DNA of 64,000 nt from Streptomyces sparsogenes (lineage in GTDB: Bacteria; Actinomycetota; Actinomycetes; Streptomycetales; Streptomycetaceae): NCBI RefSeq assembly GCF_001704635.1, contig NZ_MAXF01000118.1, positions 1 to 64,000 of the forward strand, given 5' to 3'. The notes beneath the pieces are model-generated. The model saw only the letters and a list, made by a program, of their open reading frames with translations, had not been told where the DNA came from and did not search any database. Below, piece by piece: positions 49,659 through 58,413 of this stretch; the stretch's first letter is position 1; each line of letters begins with the position of its first letter. The position numbers and the translations under genes are program-made.

Positions 49659-51481
49659 GCGCCCCCACGAGCCCCGCGAGCCCGGCCGGTCCCGCGAGCC
49701 CGCCGCCCCCGCCGGCCGACGCGGCGGACGTGACCCAGGCGGGCGGCGCGGCGGAGGTGACCCAGGCGGGTGAGGCGGCCCAGGCGGGCGGCGCGGCCGA
49801 GGGGGCCGGGCGGTCCGCGTCCGTGCTGCGCAGCGGGGCCCTCATGGCCGCCGGGTCCCTGGTCTCCCGCGCCACCGGATTCGTACGCTCCGCCGTCGTC
49901 GCCGCGGCCCTGGGCGTGGGTCTTGCCGCCGACGGCTACGCGGTCGGCAACTCGGTGCCCAACATCCTCTACACCCTGCTCCTGGGCGGCGCGCTCAACG
50001 CCGTCTTCGTGCCCGAGCTGGTCAAGGCCGCCAAGGAGCACGCCGACGGCGGGGCCGCGTACACCGACCGGCTGCTCACCGTCTGCACGGCGGCCCTGCT
50101 GCTGATCACGGCGGGGGCCGTGATCGCCGCGCCCGCCATCGTCGCGGCGTACACCGACTACACGGGCGCGCAGGCCACCATGACGGTCGCCTTCGCCCGC
50201 TACTGCCTGCCGCAGATCTTCTTCCTCGGTTTGTTCACCCTGCTCGGGCAAGTGCTGAACGCCCGGGGCCGGTTCGGCGCGATGATGTGGACCCCGGTCC
50301 TCAACAACGTCGTCGTCATCGCCGTCTTCGCCCTGTACCTGGCGACCGCCGCCACCGGCGGCACGCTCACCCCCGGCGAGACCGCGCTGCTCGGCTGGGG
50401 CACCACCGCGGGCATCGCCGCCCAGGCGCTGGCGCTGCTGCCGTCCCTGCGCGCGGCACGCTTCCGCTGGCGGCCGCGGTTCGACTGGCGGGGCAGCGGA
50501 CTGTCCCGGCCGCTGCGCTCGGCCGGCTGGCTGGTGCTGCTGGTGTTCACCAACCAGCTCGCGTACTGGGCGGTGACCTGGCTGGCCACCATGGCCGGGG
50601 AGCGCGCCGCGGCCGCGGGGACCGACGGCGCCGGGTTCAGCGCCTACAACAACGCGTATCTGCTGTGGGCCGTGCCGCACGGGATCGTGACCGTGTCGCT
50701 GGTCACCGCGCTGATGCCGCGGATGAGCGGGGCGGCGGCCGACGGCGACCTGGCCGCCGTGCGGCGGGACGTGTCGTACGCCCTGCGCGGCAGCGCCGCC
50801 GCCGTCGTCCCCGCCGCCTGCGCGCTCTACGCGCTCGCCGGGCCGGTGATGGCGGCGGTCTTCCAGTACGGCAGGACCGACGCCGACGACATCGCGGCCA
50901 TGGCGGGGACGCTGATGGCGTTCGCCCCCGGCCTCGTGGCCTTCTCCGGGCAGTACGTCCTCTCCCGCGCCTTCTACGCGCTCTCCGACACCCGCACGCC
51001 CTTCCTGCTCAACCTGGTGATCTCCGGGCTCAACGCCGGGCTGTCCGTGGCCGCTTATCTGCTGCTGCCCGCGCGGTGGGCGGTCACCGGGATGGCCGGG
51101 GCCTACTCGGTGGCGCTGTACGCGGGCTGGGCGGCCACCGCGTGCGTGCTGAACCGCAGGCTCCCGCCGACGGCCGCCCCACCGGGCAGGCGACGCAAGG
51201 CGAGGGCGAGGGCGAGGGCGAGGGCCCGGGCACGGCGCGCCGGGCTGTGGCGCTCGCCGTCCGTGGCCGCGCTGGCCAGGCTGCTGCTGGCGGCCCTGCC
51301 GGCCGCCGCCCTCGGCGAGTTCGTGGCCACCCGCGCCACGCCCCTGGGGCCGTTCGCCGCCGCGGCGGTGGGCGCGGTGGCCATCCTGCTGGTCTTCGCG
51401 ATCCTGGCCGGTCCGATGCGGCTGACCGAACTGGACGCCGCCCGGCGGTCCCTGGCCCGCCGGCTCGGCCGCCGCGCCTGA
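49655..51481 (+). CDS. murJ: Lipid II flippase MurJ
   Basis: A 608-residue MATE-like membrane protein with about 14 helices that flips lipid II to the outside. Family hallmarks are LVSRATGFVRSAVVAAALGV, AVGNSVPNILYTLLLGGALN (the conserved Arg/Asn cavity region), RYCLPQIFFLGLFTLLGQVL and YVLSRAFYALSDTRTPFLLN. The N-terminal ~50 residues are a repeat extension with VTQAG units. Near residue 520 a basic RARARARARAR stretch encoded by GCGAGG repeats interrupts the last loop. It is coupled to the FemX-like gene by ATGA. Confidence 0.93.
   Translation: MSAPTSPASPAGPASPPPPPADAADVTQAGGAAEVTQAGEAAQAGGAAEGAGRSASVLRSGALMAAGSLVSRATGFVRSAVVAAALGVGLAADGYAVGNSVPNILYTLLLGGALNAVFVPELVKAAKEHADGGAAYTDRLLTVCTAALLLITAGAVIAAPAIVAAYTDYTGAQATMTVAFARYCLPQIFFLGLFTLLGQVLNARGRFGAMMWTPVLNNVVVIAVFALYLATAATGGTLTPGETALLGWGTTAGIAAQALALLPSLRAARFRWRPRFDWRGSGLSRPLRSAGWLVLLVFTNQLAYWAVTWLATMAGERAAAAGTDGAGFSAYNNAYLLWAVPHGIVTVSLVTALMPRMSGAAADGDLAAVRRDVSYALRGSAAAVVPAACALYALAGPVMAAVFQYGRTDADDIAAMAGTLMAFAPGLVAFSGQYVLSRAFYALSDTRTPFLLNLVISGLNAGLSVAAYLLLPARWAVTGMAGAYSVALYAGWAATACVLNRRLPPTAAPPGRRRKARARARARARARRAGLWRSPSVAALARLLLAALPAAALGEFVATRATPLGPFAAAAVGAVAILLVFAILAGPMRLTELDAARRSLARRLGRRA
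51200..51223 (+). repeat. GCGAGG hexanucleotide repeat inside murJ
   Basis: Four exact GCGAGG copies encode alternating Arg-Ala in the last cytoplasmic loop of MurJ. Being six bases long, copy-number change keeps the frame while altering positive charge. Confidence 0.8.
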
Positions 51482-51525
51482 CCCCACGTACCGCCCCCCA
51501 CCTGCTGGAATGGAATACTCCGCAC

Positions 51526-52206
51526 ATGCCACGCGTCCTTCTCATAGAAGACGACCCCTCCGTCCGCGAAGGGATCGAACTCGGCCTGCGCCGCCGCGGA
51601 CACGAGGTGCGCACCGCCGCCACCGGCGAGGCCGGACTCACCGCCATCCAGGAGTTCCGGCCCGATCTGCTGCTCCTGGACCTCATGCTGCCCGGTGTCA
51701 ACGGGGTCCAGGTGTGCCGCCGGGTCCGCGAGGGCAGCCAGCTCCCGATCATCATGCTCACCGCGCGCGGCGACGACTTCGACGTGGTCGTCGGGCTGGA
51801 GGCCGGGGCCGACGACTACATCGTCAAACCCGCCCGGACCGAGGTCATCGAGGCCCGCATCCGGGCCGTGCTGCGCCGCATCGAGGAGCCCGGCGGCCGC
51901 CCCGCCGTCGAGCTCCACGGCGACCTCGCCATCGACCGCGCCGGGCTGACCGTGGCCAAGGCCGGCGAACGCCTCGCGCTCGCCCCCTCCGAGCTGAAGC
52001 TGCTGCTCTACCTGACCGCCGCGCCCGAACAGGTCTTCAGCCGCCAGCAGTTGCTCGAACAGGTCTGGGAGCACAGCTACCACGGCGACGCCCGCCTGGT
52101 CGACGCCTGCGTACGGCGGCTGCGCCACAAGATCGAGGACGTGCCCGGCAGCCCGCGCTACATACAGACCCTGCGGGGCTTCGGCTACCGCTTCGGACCC
52201 CTGTGA
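51526..52206 (+). CDS. Response regulator transcription factor (OmpR/PhoB family)
   Basis: A 226-residue two-component regulator. The receiver domain has the acidic pair LLIEDDPSVREGIEL, the phosphoacceptor Asp in RPDLLLLDLMLPGVNGVQVC and the LTARGDDFDVVVGLEAGADD to YIVKPAR end with Lys. The winged-helix domain includes LAPSELKLLLYLTAAPEQVF, VDACVRRLRHKIEDV and LRGFGYRFGPL. A weak AATACT box at 51513-51518 would make the transcript nearly leaderless. The stop overlaps the kinase GTG. It resembles CseB-like cell-envelope regulators, which fits the neighbouring MurJ. Confidence 0.93.
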   Translation: MPRVLLIEDDPSVREGIELGLRRRGHEVRTAATGEAGLTAIQEFRPDLLLLDLMLPGVNGVQVCRRVREGSQLPIIMLTARGDDFDVVVGLEAGADDYIVKPARTEVIEARIRAVLRRIEEPGGRPAVELHGDLAIDRAGLTVAKAGERLALAPSELKLLLYLTAAPEQVFSRQQLLEQVWEHSYHGDARLVDACVRRLRHKIEDVPGSPRYIQTLRGFGYRFGPL

Positions 52207-53690
52207 GACCGCGGGGGGCCCGCTGGAGGGCCCGCGCCGGGCTGCGCACCCGGCTCTTGCTCGCCTTCCTGCTGGTCGCCGCGGTCAGCGCCGGGACCAC
52301 CGCGACCCTCACCTACCGCAAGGCCCGCACCGCCATCCTCGAACAGGCCCAGGACACGGCCGTCTCCTCCTTCCGGGAGCGGGTCAGCGACATGGCCACC
52401 CCGCTGCCCATCGAGCCCCAGTCCCTCCAGGAACAGCTGCGCGCGCTCGCCCGGCAGGGCAAGCCCCACCCCTGGGTGGTCTTCGCCGAATACGGATCCA
52501 TCCGGGTCTCCTCCGGCACCAGCCCGGTGTCCACCGTCATCACCCCGCAGCTGCGCCGCGCCGCGCTCGCCAACCCTCACGGCGGCTTCCAGCGGGTCGA
52601 GAAGCACGGCGAACCCTGGCTGACCGTGGCCGTCCCGACCGTCTTCCGCGCCGGGAAGACCGTACGCCCCACCGGCCTGGTGCTGTACGCCGTGATGCCG
52701 CTGAGCGACGAGGAGGCCAACGTCCGGTCCATGGTCACCGCCGCCCGCGACGGGGCCCTGCCCGGGCTCGCGGTGGCGATCATCCCCGCGCTGCTGGCCG
52801 CGCGCAGCGTGCTGCGCCCGGTCCGCGACCTGCGGAAGGCCTCGCAGAGCATGGGCCGGGGCCGCCTCGACACCCGGATCCAGGTCAAGGGCGGCGACGA
52901 ACTCGCCGACCTCGCCCGCACCTTCAACGAGTCCGCGATCGCGCTGGAGCGCTCCGTCGGCGAGCTGCGGGACGCCGAGGCGCGCGCCCGCCGCTTCGCC
53001 TCCGACGTCTCCCACGAGCTGCGCACCCCGCTGGCCGGCATGCTCGCGGTCACCGAGGTGCTGGACGAGGACGCGGCCCGGCTGGCCCCCGACACGGCGG
53101 CCGCCGTCCGGCTGATCAGCGCGGAGACCGGCAAGCTCGCGGTCCTCGTCGAGGACCTGATGGAGATCTCCCGCTTCGACGCCCGGGCCGCCGAGCTGAA
53201 CACCGACGAGGTCGACGTCGCCCAGACCATCCGCAAGACCCTGACGATCCGCCGCTGGACCGACCCGGACCGGATCGTCACCGAGCTGCCCGACGGCATC
53301 CGGGCCCGGCTCGACCCGCGGCGCTTCGACATCGTCGTCGCCAACCTCGTCGGCAACGCGCTGCGACACGGCGGCGCGCCGGTGACCGTACGGCTGCGGA
53401 AGGCGCCGGAGGCGCACGGCGAGGGGACGCGACTCGTCACCGAGGTCGCCGACAGCGGCCCCGGCATCCGCCCGGAGGTGCTGCCGCATATCTTCGACCG
53501 CTTCTACAAGGCGGACTCCGCCCGCACCCGCTCGGAGGGCAGCGGCCTCGGCCTCGCCATCACCCTGGAGAACGTGCGGCTGCACGGGGGTACGATCCGG
53601 GCGGCGAACGGCCCGCAGGGGGGCGCCGTCTTCACCGTGGAGATCCCCCTGACCGGCGGAGAGGCGACCGGCGGAGAGGTGAGGAAGTGA
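52203..53690 (+). CDS. Sensor histidine kinase
   Basis: A 495-residue membrane kinase, partner of the upstream regulator. It has TM1 (LLLAFLLVAAVSAGTTATLT), an extracytoplasmic sensor of ~150 residues, TM2 (PGLAVAIIPALLAARSVLRP), a HAMP linker, the H-box FASDVSHELRTPLAGMLAVT with the phosphorylated His, the N-box IVVANLVGNALRHGGAPVTV, the G1 box EVADSGPGIRPEVLPHIFDR and the G2 box RSEGSGLGLAITLENV. It overlaps the genes on both sides (GTGA), so regulator, kinase and lipoprotein form a tight operon. Confidence 0.93.
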   Translation: MRPRGARWRARAGLRTRLLLAFLLVAAVSAGTTATLTYRKARTAILEQAQDTAVSSFRERVSDMATPLPIEPQSLQEQLRALARQGKPHPWVVFAEYGSIRVSSGTSPVSTVITPQLRRAALANPHGGFQRVEKHGEPWLTVAVPTVFRAGKTVRPTGLVLYAVMPLSDEEANVRSMVTAARDGALPGLAVAIIPALLAARSVLRPVRDLRKASQSMGRGRLDTRIQVKGGDELADLARTFNESAIALERSVGELRDAEARARRFASDVSHELRTPLAGMLAVTEVLDEDAARLAPDTAAAVRLISAETGKLAVLVEDLMEISRFDARAAELNTDEVDVAQTIRKTLTIRRWTDPDRIVTELPDGIRARLDPRRFDIVVANLVGNALRHGGAPVTVRLRKAPEAHGEGTRLVTEVADSGPGIRPEVLPHIFDRFYKADSARTRSEGSGLGLAITLENVRLHGGTIRAANGPQGGAVFTVEIPLTGGEATGGEVRK

Positions 53691-54229
53691 AGCGCCGCGG
53701 TGCCGCCGCGGCCCGCGCGGCCGCGGCCTGCGTCATGGCGGTCGCGCCGCTGACCGGCTGCGGGGTGCGGGGGAGCGATGTCATCGAGGCCGGCGGCCCC
53801 GCCACCGTCACCGTCTTCCCCGCCGACGAGCAGCGGCTGCTCCTGTTCTTCGTCTCCCCCGAAGGCCGTCTGACGCCGGTGGCGAGGCGGGTCGGGGGCG
53901 ACGGAAGCGGCCAGGCCGTCCGGAGTGGCCAGGCCGTCGGGCCGCCGCTCGGTGACAAGGTCCTCGCCGCGCTGTTCGCCGGCCCGTCGGACGGGGAGCG
54001 CGCGGCGGGGCTCCGCACCCGGCTGCCCCGGCCGGAGGGGAGGCCGGCGATGAAGTGGTCCCCCCGCGACGTGCTGGTCCACCTCCCGCTCGCGGTGCGG
54101 GACCTCAGCGAGACGGCCCGGCGCCAGGTGGTCTGCACGGTCGCGTACGCCGAGGGCGGCGACGGCGACGCGGAGGTGACCCTAGCGGGCCAGGACGGCG
54201 CCCTCCCGCCCACCCACTGCGACGCCTGA
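53687..54229 (+). CDS. Small lipoprotein of a two-component operon
   Basis: A 180-residue secreted protein. The signal VMAVAPLTGCGVRG has a lipobox with Cys near residue 25, so it is membrane-anchored outside the cell. The mature part (ATVTVFPADEQRLLLFFVSP, DKVLAALFAGPSDGERAAGL, VLVHLPLAVRDLSETARRQV) loosely resembles GerMN-type domains, as DKVLAALFAGPSDGE matches the usual pattern. A second Cys pair (VVCTVAY, THCDA) may form a disulfide. It may modulate the kinase, as CseA does in Streptomyces; this is inference. The GTG overlaps the kinase stop. Confidence 0.75.
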   Translation: MKRRGAAAARAAAACVMAVAPLTGCGVRGSDVIEAGGPATVTVFPADEQRLLLFFVSPEGRLTPVARRVGGDGSGQAVRSGQAVGPPLGDKVLAALFAGPSDGERAAGLRTRLPRPEGRPAMKWSPRDVLVHLPLAVRDLSETARRQVVCTVAYAEGGDGDAEVTLAGQDGALPPTHCDA

Positions 54230-54305
54230 CCCGGCACCGGACCCGAGCCGCCCGGACCCGCGCCGCCGGGCACACGCCAGGGCCGCGCCGCCGGCCGGGC
54301 TTCGC

Positions 54306-55922
54306 TCAGCGCAGCAGCTCGTACGCCGGCAGCGTCAGGAACTCCGCGTAGTCCTCGTCCAGCGCGACCTTGAGCAGCAGGTCGTGGGCCTGTTCCCAGG
54401 TGCCCGCCGCGAACGCGTCCGCCCCGATCTCCTCGCGGATCGCGGCAAGTTCCTCCGCGGCGAGCGCGCGGACCAGGCCGGCCGTCGCCTTCTCGCCGTT
54501 CTCGAAGACGACCCCCGCGTTGATCCACTGCCAGATCTGGGAGCGGGAGATCTCGGCCGTGGCGGCGTCCTCCATCAGGTTGAAGATGGCGACCGCGCCC
54601 AGGCCGCGCAGCCACGCCTCGATGTAACGGATGCCGACCTGGACCGCGTTGCGCAGCCCCGCCGAGGTGGGCTTGGCCTCCAGGGAGGCGATGTCGATCA
54701 GTTCGGCCGCCGTGACGTGGACGTCCTCGCGCAGCCGGTCCTTCTGGTGGGGCTGGTCGCCGAGCACCGCGTCGAAGGAGGCGCGGGCGATCGGGACCAG
54801 GTCGGGGTGGGCGACCCAGGAGCCGTCGAAGCCGTCGTTCGCCTCGCGGTCCTTGTCGGCCCTGACCTTGTCGAAGGCGACGGCGTTGACCTCGGGGTCG
54901 CGGCGGGAGGGGATGAAGGCCGCCATGCCGCCGATCGCATGGGCGCCGCGCTTGTGGCAGGTGCGGACCAGCAGCTCGGTGTAGGCGCGCATGAAGGGGG
55001 CGGTCATGGTGACGGCGTTGCGGTCGGGGAGGACGAAGCCGGGCCCGGCGTCGCGGAAGTTCTTGACGAGGGAGAAGAGGTAGTCCCAGCGCCCCGCGTT
55101 CAGCCCGGAGGCGTGGTCGCGCAGCTCGTAGAGGATCTCCTCCATCTCGTACGCGGCGGTGATCGTCTCGATGAGCACGGTGGCGCGGATCGTCCCCTGG
55201 GGAATGCCCAGGTGGTCCTGGGCGAAGACGAAGATGTCGTTCCAGAGGCGGGCCTCGAGGTGCGACTCGGTCTTGGGCAGGTAGAAGTACGGGCCCTTGC
55301 CCTGGTCGAGCAGGCGCCGGGCGTTGTGGAAGAAGTAGAGCCCGAAGTCGACGAGGGCCCCGGGCACCGCGCGGTCCCCGGCCCGCAGATGGCGCTCGTC
55401 CAGGTGCCAGCCGCGCGGCCGGGCGACGACGGTGGCCAGCTCCTCGGCGGGGCGCAGCGCGTACGCCTTGCCCTCGGGGGTGGTGAAGTCGATGCGGCGC
55501 TCATAGGCGTCGATGAGGTTGAGCTGGCCGAGGACCACGTTCTCCCAGGTCGGCGCGGAGGCGTCCTCGAAGTCGGCGAGCCAGACCCTGGCGCCCGAGT
55601 TGAGGGCGTTGATGGTCATCTTGCGGTCCGTGGGGCCGGTGATCTCCACCCGGCGGTCGTCGAGCGCGGCCGGGGCGGGGGCGACGCGCCAGTCGGGGTC
55701 CTCACGGATGTGCGCGGTCTCGGGGAGGAAGTCAAGAGTGCCGGTTCGGGCGATCTCGGCGCGGCGCTCGGCACGGCGCGCGAGGAGTTCGTCGCGGCGG
55801 GGGGTGAAGCGGTGGTGGAGCTCGGCCAGGAAGGCCAGGGCCGAGTCGGTCAGCACCTCGCCCTGCCGCTCGAGCGGCTCGGCGTCGACGATGGCCAGCG
55901 GGGACGGCGCTGGTGCGGACAT
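54306..55922 (-). CDS. aceB: Malate synthase A
   Basis: Condenses glyoxylate with acetyl-CoA to malate. The 538-residue protein has the malate synthase A barrel: DRKMTINALNSGARVWLADF, FEDASAPTWENVVLGQLNLI, YLPKTESHLEARLWNDIFVF, TIRATVLIETITAAYEMEEI (catalytic Arg) and DGSWVAHPDLVPIARASFDA. ATG 55922 follows GAGGAG by nine bases. A strong promoter and a TTCC-N7-GGAA palindrome lie at 56023-56051. Its position beside allantoinase and allantoicase genes suggests it consumes glyoxylate from allantoin rather than serving only acetate growth. Confidence 0.95.
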   Translation of the reverse strand: MSAPAPSPLAIVDAEPLERQGEVLTDSALAFLAELHHRFTPRRDELLARRAERRAEIARTGTLDFLPETAHIREDPDWRVAPAPAALDDRRVEITGPTDRKMTINALNSGARVWLADFEDASAPTWENVVLGQLNLIDAYERRIDFTTPEGKAYALRPAEELATVVARPRGWHLDERHLRAGDRAVPGALVDFGLYFFHNARRLLDQGKGPYFYLPKTESHLEARLWNDIFVFAQDHLGIPQGTIRATVLIETITAAYEMEEILYELRDHASGLNAGRWDYLFSLVKNFRDAGPGFVLPDRNAVTMTAPFMRAYTELLVRTCHKRGAHAIGGMAAFIPSRRDPEVNAVAFDKVRADKDREANDGFDGSWVAHPDLVPIARASFDAVLGDQPHQKDRLREDVHVTAAELIDIASLEAKPTSAGLRNAVQVGIRYIEAWLRGLGAVAIFNLMEDAATAEISRSQIWQWINAGVVFENGEKATAGLVRALAAEELAAIREEIGADAFAAGTWEQAHDLLLKVALDEDYAEFLTLPAYELLR

Positions 55923-55952
55923 GGGCGGTCACTCCTCGGGCGGCACCGGACG

Positions 55953-56012
55953 GGGCACGTGGACTTCGGGTACGGGGACTTCGGGCACGTGGATCTCGGG
56001 GTACTGGACTTC
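55953..56012. repeat. Two 30-bp imperfect direct repeats in the aceB leader
   Basis: GGGCACGTGGACTTCGGG begins a 30-bp unit at 55953-55982, copied with a few changes at 55983-56012. Both end in GGACTTC. They lie between the predicted transcript start (about 56016) and the aceB ATG, so they are transcribed as a leader of about 95 bases. Confidence 0.7.
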
Positions 56013-56015
56013 TAG

Positions 56016-56051
56016 TTAGTGGATACTAATTTCCTCATGGTGGAAGTTCAA
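56016..56051 (-). promoter_or_regulatory. aceB promoter with TTCC-N7-GGAA operator
   Basis: On the leftward strand, TTGAAC (plus 56046-56051) and TAGTAT (plus 56023-56028) are 17 bases apart, an almost ideal promoter. The 15-base palindrome TTCCTCATGGTGGAA (56031-56045) fills the spacer exactly. Another dyad, TTAGT-GGAT-ACTAA (56016-56029), covers the -10. The TTCC-N7-GGAA pattern recurs twice at the allB promoter, so the local IclR regulator is the likely binder. Confidence 0.75.
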
Positions 56052-56073
56052 TGTTCTGTTGAGGTCTGTCGAC

Positions 56074-56748
56074 TCACTCCAGGCGCTTCAGATCCTCGGG
56101 GGTGTCGATGTCGTCCGCCCGGGCGACGTCGGAGCAGTCGACGAGCGCGATCGCCGACTGATGCGCCTTCAGATAGTCGCGTGCCCCGCGGTCGCCCACC
56201 GCACTCGCCGCGACCCCCGCCCACCGCTCGGCGCCGAACAGCACCGGATGGCCCCGCCGCCCGCCGTACACCGCCGCCGCCAGGGAGGACGGCGAGCGGT
56301 ACGCCGCCGCCACGCGGGCCACCGCCGCGGCCCCGATCCCCGGCTGGTCCACCAGCATCACCAGGGCCGCCCGCGCCCCCGTACCGGCCAGGGAGGCGAG
56401 GCCCGCCCGCAGCGAGGAGCCCATGCCCGCCGCCCAGTCCGGATTGTCGACCAGCACGCACCCGGGCAGCTCGGCGTCCGCCCGTACGGCCTCGGCGCCC
56501 GCACCCAGCACGATGTGCACCGGCGCGCAGCCGCCCTCCCGCAGCGCCCGCGCCGCGTGCTCCACCAGCGGTCGGCCCCGGTGGACCAGCAGGGCCTTCG
56601 GCCGCCCGCCCAGCCGCCTGCCCCCGCCGGCCGCCAGCAGCAACCCGGCGACCTGCGGTGTGACGTGCGGTGAGCCGTGAGGTGTGTCCTGCGGTGTGAC
56701 GTGCGGTGAGTCCTGTGGCGTGTCCTGCGATGTGTGATCCATGGGCAT
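56074..56748 (-). CDS. MobA-like nucleotidyltransferase (molybdenum cofactor cytidylyltransferase-like)
   Basis: A 224-residue protein of the MobA/MocA family. GLLLAAGGGRRLGGRPKALL is the nucleotide-binding loop and LVMLVDQPGIG and YGGRRGHPVLFG follow the MocA pattern. MocA adds CMP to molybdopterin for xanthine dehydrogenase-family enzymes, and the purine genes here support that role; the XDH operon is 30 kb away. The first ~30 residues are a repeat extension (HVTPQDTP, SPHVTPQ units) that the family lacks. The start is uncertain (56748 or 56742). Confidence 0.8.
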   Translation of the reverse strand: MPMDHTSQDTPQDSPHVTPQDTPHGSPHVTPQVAGLLLAAGGGRRLGGRPKALLVHRGRPLVEHAARALREGGCAPVHIVLGAGAEAVRADAELPGCVLVDNPDWAAGMGSSLRAGLASLAGTGARAALVMLVDQPGIGAAAVARVAAAYRSPSSLAAAVYGGRRGHPVLFGAERWAGVAASAVGDRGARDYLKAHQSAIALVDCSDVARADDIDTPEDLKRLE

Positions 56749-56926
56749 GGTCTGCCGCTTGTCCCTTCGTGAGGCCCCCGTTGTCTCCTGTTGTCTCCCC
56801 CGTCGCACCCGGTCTGATTTTCGCTCTCCGTATGGCGTGTCGCGCGCAGAGTGGCGTTAACTGATCCGCAGCCTCTCGCGTCCGATCGGCGCGCTCAGGG
56901 GCCGTGGGGAGAAGGGGGCAGGCTTC

Positions 56927-57352
56927 GTGCAAAGGCGCGCGAGGGCGAGCAGGGCAGTGATGTCCGACGATCAGATGGGGCTCCGGGTGGCACCCGGAGC
57001 CTGGTCAGTGGAGGGCGCCGCGGTCGTGGAAGACAGGCGAGTGGCCGGCACCGAGGAGAATTCCAGAGCGACGGAGCTGCGCCGGGCCGTCGCCCGGCTG
57101 CGGCGCGAACTGGCCGCCCACCCGGCCGACTTGCCGGACCGGGCCATAGCGGACGACGAACTCGCCGCGCTGGACGCCATGACGCGGGAGGGAGCGCCCG
57201 AAGTGCCGCGCCTGCGCCGCTCGCTGCTGCTCATCGCGGGCGCGCTCGGCTCGGTGAGCGCGCTGGCGCCCGCGCTGAGGGGGGTCCGTACGGCGATCGA
57301 CCTGTTCGGCGACGCGCCGCGGACCGGGGGAGGGGTCGAGGGAAGGGTCTGA
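56927..57352 (+). CDS. Small conserved hypothetical protein (DUF5955-like)
   Basis: A 141-residue soluble protein. After a variable ~45-residue start it forms helices: ELRRAVARLRRELAAHPADL, DRAIADDELAALDAMTREGA and RLRRSLLLIAGALGSVSALA, then LRGVRTAIDLFG. This pattern matches a small Streptomyces family that I recall as DUF5955; function is unknown. GTG 56927 has GAAGGGGG upstream; ATG 56960 and GTG 57008 are alternatives. It stands between the allantoin-locus genes without evident coupling. Confidence 0.6.
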   Translation: MQRRARASRAVMSDDQMGLRVAPGAWSVEGAAVVEDRRVAGTEENSRATELRRAVARLRRELAAHPADLPDRAIADDELAALDAMTREGAPEVPRLRRSLLLIAGALGSVSALAPALRGVRTAIDLFGDAPRTGGGVEGRV

Positions 57353-57444
57353 GGGGCCGGGGGGGAAGAGACGGCCCGGGGGGGGCGAGGCGGGCGGCCC
57401 GTGACGTCGCGCCATCGCGCCGTACGTACCCTCCGGCCGTGCCG

Positions 57445-58230
57445 TCAGGCGGACCCCGTGCTGGCCAGCTCGGCGGACAGCTCGGCCGCGACCTCCTTGA
57501 GGATCGGCACGATGTCCTCCGTGGCCTCGTCCGTCACCCGCCCGGCCGGGCCGGAGATCGAGATGGCGGCCGCCGTGGGGGAGTCGGGCACGGTCACCGC
57601 GAGGCAGCGCACGCCCATCTCCTGCTCGTTGTCGTCCACCGCGTAGCCCTGCTCCCGCACGCGTCCCAGAGCCTCCAGGAAGACGTCCGGTGAGGTGATC
57701 GTCTTCTGGGTGGAGGCCGGCATGCCGGTGCGGGCCAGCAGCGCGCGCACCTCGTCGGCGGGCACGTCCGCGAGCAGCGCCTTGCCCACACCCGTCGTAT
57801 GCGGCAGCACCCGCCGCCCGACCTCGGTGAACATCCGCATCGAGTGGCGCGAGGGGACCTGCGCGACGTACACCACCTCGTCGCCGTCCAGCAGCGCCAT
57901 GTTCGCGGTCTCGCCGGTCTCCTCCACCAGCCGCGCCAGATACGGCCGGGCCCAGGTGCCCAGCAGCCGGGAGGCGCTCTCGCCGAGGCGGATCAGCCGG
58001 GGGCCCAGCGCGTAGCGGCGGTTCGGCTGCTGGCGTACGTAGCCGCAGGCGACCAGGGTGCGCATCAGGCGGTGGATGGTGGGCAGCGGCAGCCCGCTGC
58101 TGCCGGAGAGTTCGCTCAGCCCGACCTCGCCCCCGGCGTCCGCCATCCGCTCCAGCAGATCGAAGGCGCGCTCGAGGGACTGGACGCCGCCGGAGTTGGC
58201 AGCGGCGGTCTTGGGCTCGGCGGACGGCAC
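57445..58230 (-). CDS. IclR family transcriptional regulator (AllR-like)
   Basis: A 261-residue regulator. The winged helix comes first (VQSLERAFDLLERMADAGGE, LSELSGSSGLPLPTIHRLMR). The IclR ligand domain follows, with LPHTTGVGKALLADVPADEV, GYAVDDNEQEMGVRCLAVTV and AAISISGPAGRVTDEATED. It is divergent from allantoinase, and an IclR regulator named AllR controls the allantoin genes in S. coelicolor, so this is its probable counterpart; glyoxylate-type ligands are plausible. Two TTCC-N7-GGA(A/T) dyads lie in the shared promoter region. The GTG at 58230 has AAGGAA upstream. Confidence 0.9.
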   Translation of the reverse strand: MPSAEPKTAAANSGGVQSLERAFDLLERMADAGGEVGLSELSGSSGLPLPTIHRLMRTLVACGYVRQQPNRRYALGPRLIRLGESASRLLGTWARPYLARLVEETGETANMALLDGDEVVYVAQVPSRHSMRMFTEVGRRVLPHTTGVGKALLADVPADEVRALLARTGMPASTQKTITSPDVFLEALGRVREQGYAVDDNEQEMGVRCLAVTVPDSPTAAAISISGPAGRVTDEATEDIVPILKEVAAELSAELASTGSA

Positions 58231-58352
58231 GTCGACGTTTCCTTTCGCGGCGGATGCGGCCGGCCCTCGCGTGACTGTTCCGCCCCGGCCGACCGGCCAA
58301 CGGGCAGCCTACCCGCCCCCGGCCGGCCGGGTTCTGCGGTTCGAAATCCGAC

Positions 58353-58367
58353 TTCCATTGTATGGAT
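58353..58367. promoter_or_regulatory. Upstream TTCC-N7-GGA palindrome in the iclR-allB region
   Basis: TTCCATTGTATGGAT at 58353-58367 has a TCCAT/ATGGA dyad around TGT. On the leftward strand it includes TACAAT, a good -10 for the IclR gene, so binding would repress the regulator's own promoter. It matches the aceB and allB sites except for the last base. Confidence 0.6.
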
Positions 58368-58413
58368 GGCTTGACCGGGCAGGCGGCTCGGTGAAAACTC
58401 CCGGAACAGAAAG

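Noticed and set aside
54384..56015. A 543-codon plus-strand frame over aceB
   Set aside because: It is antisense to an unmistakable malate synthase gene and has no family features.
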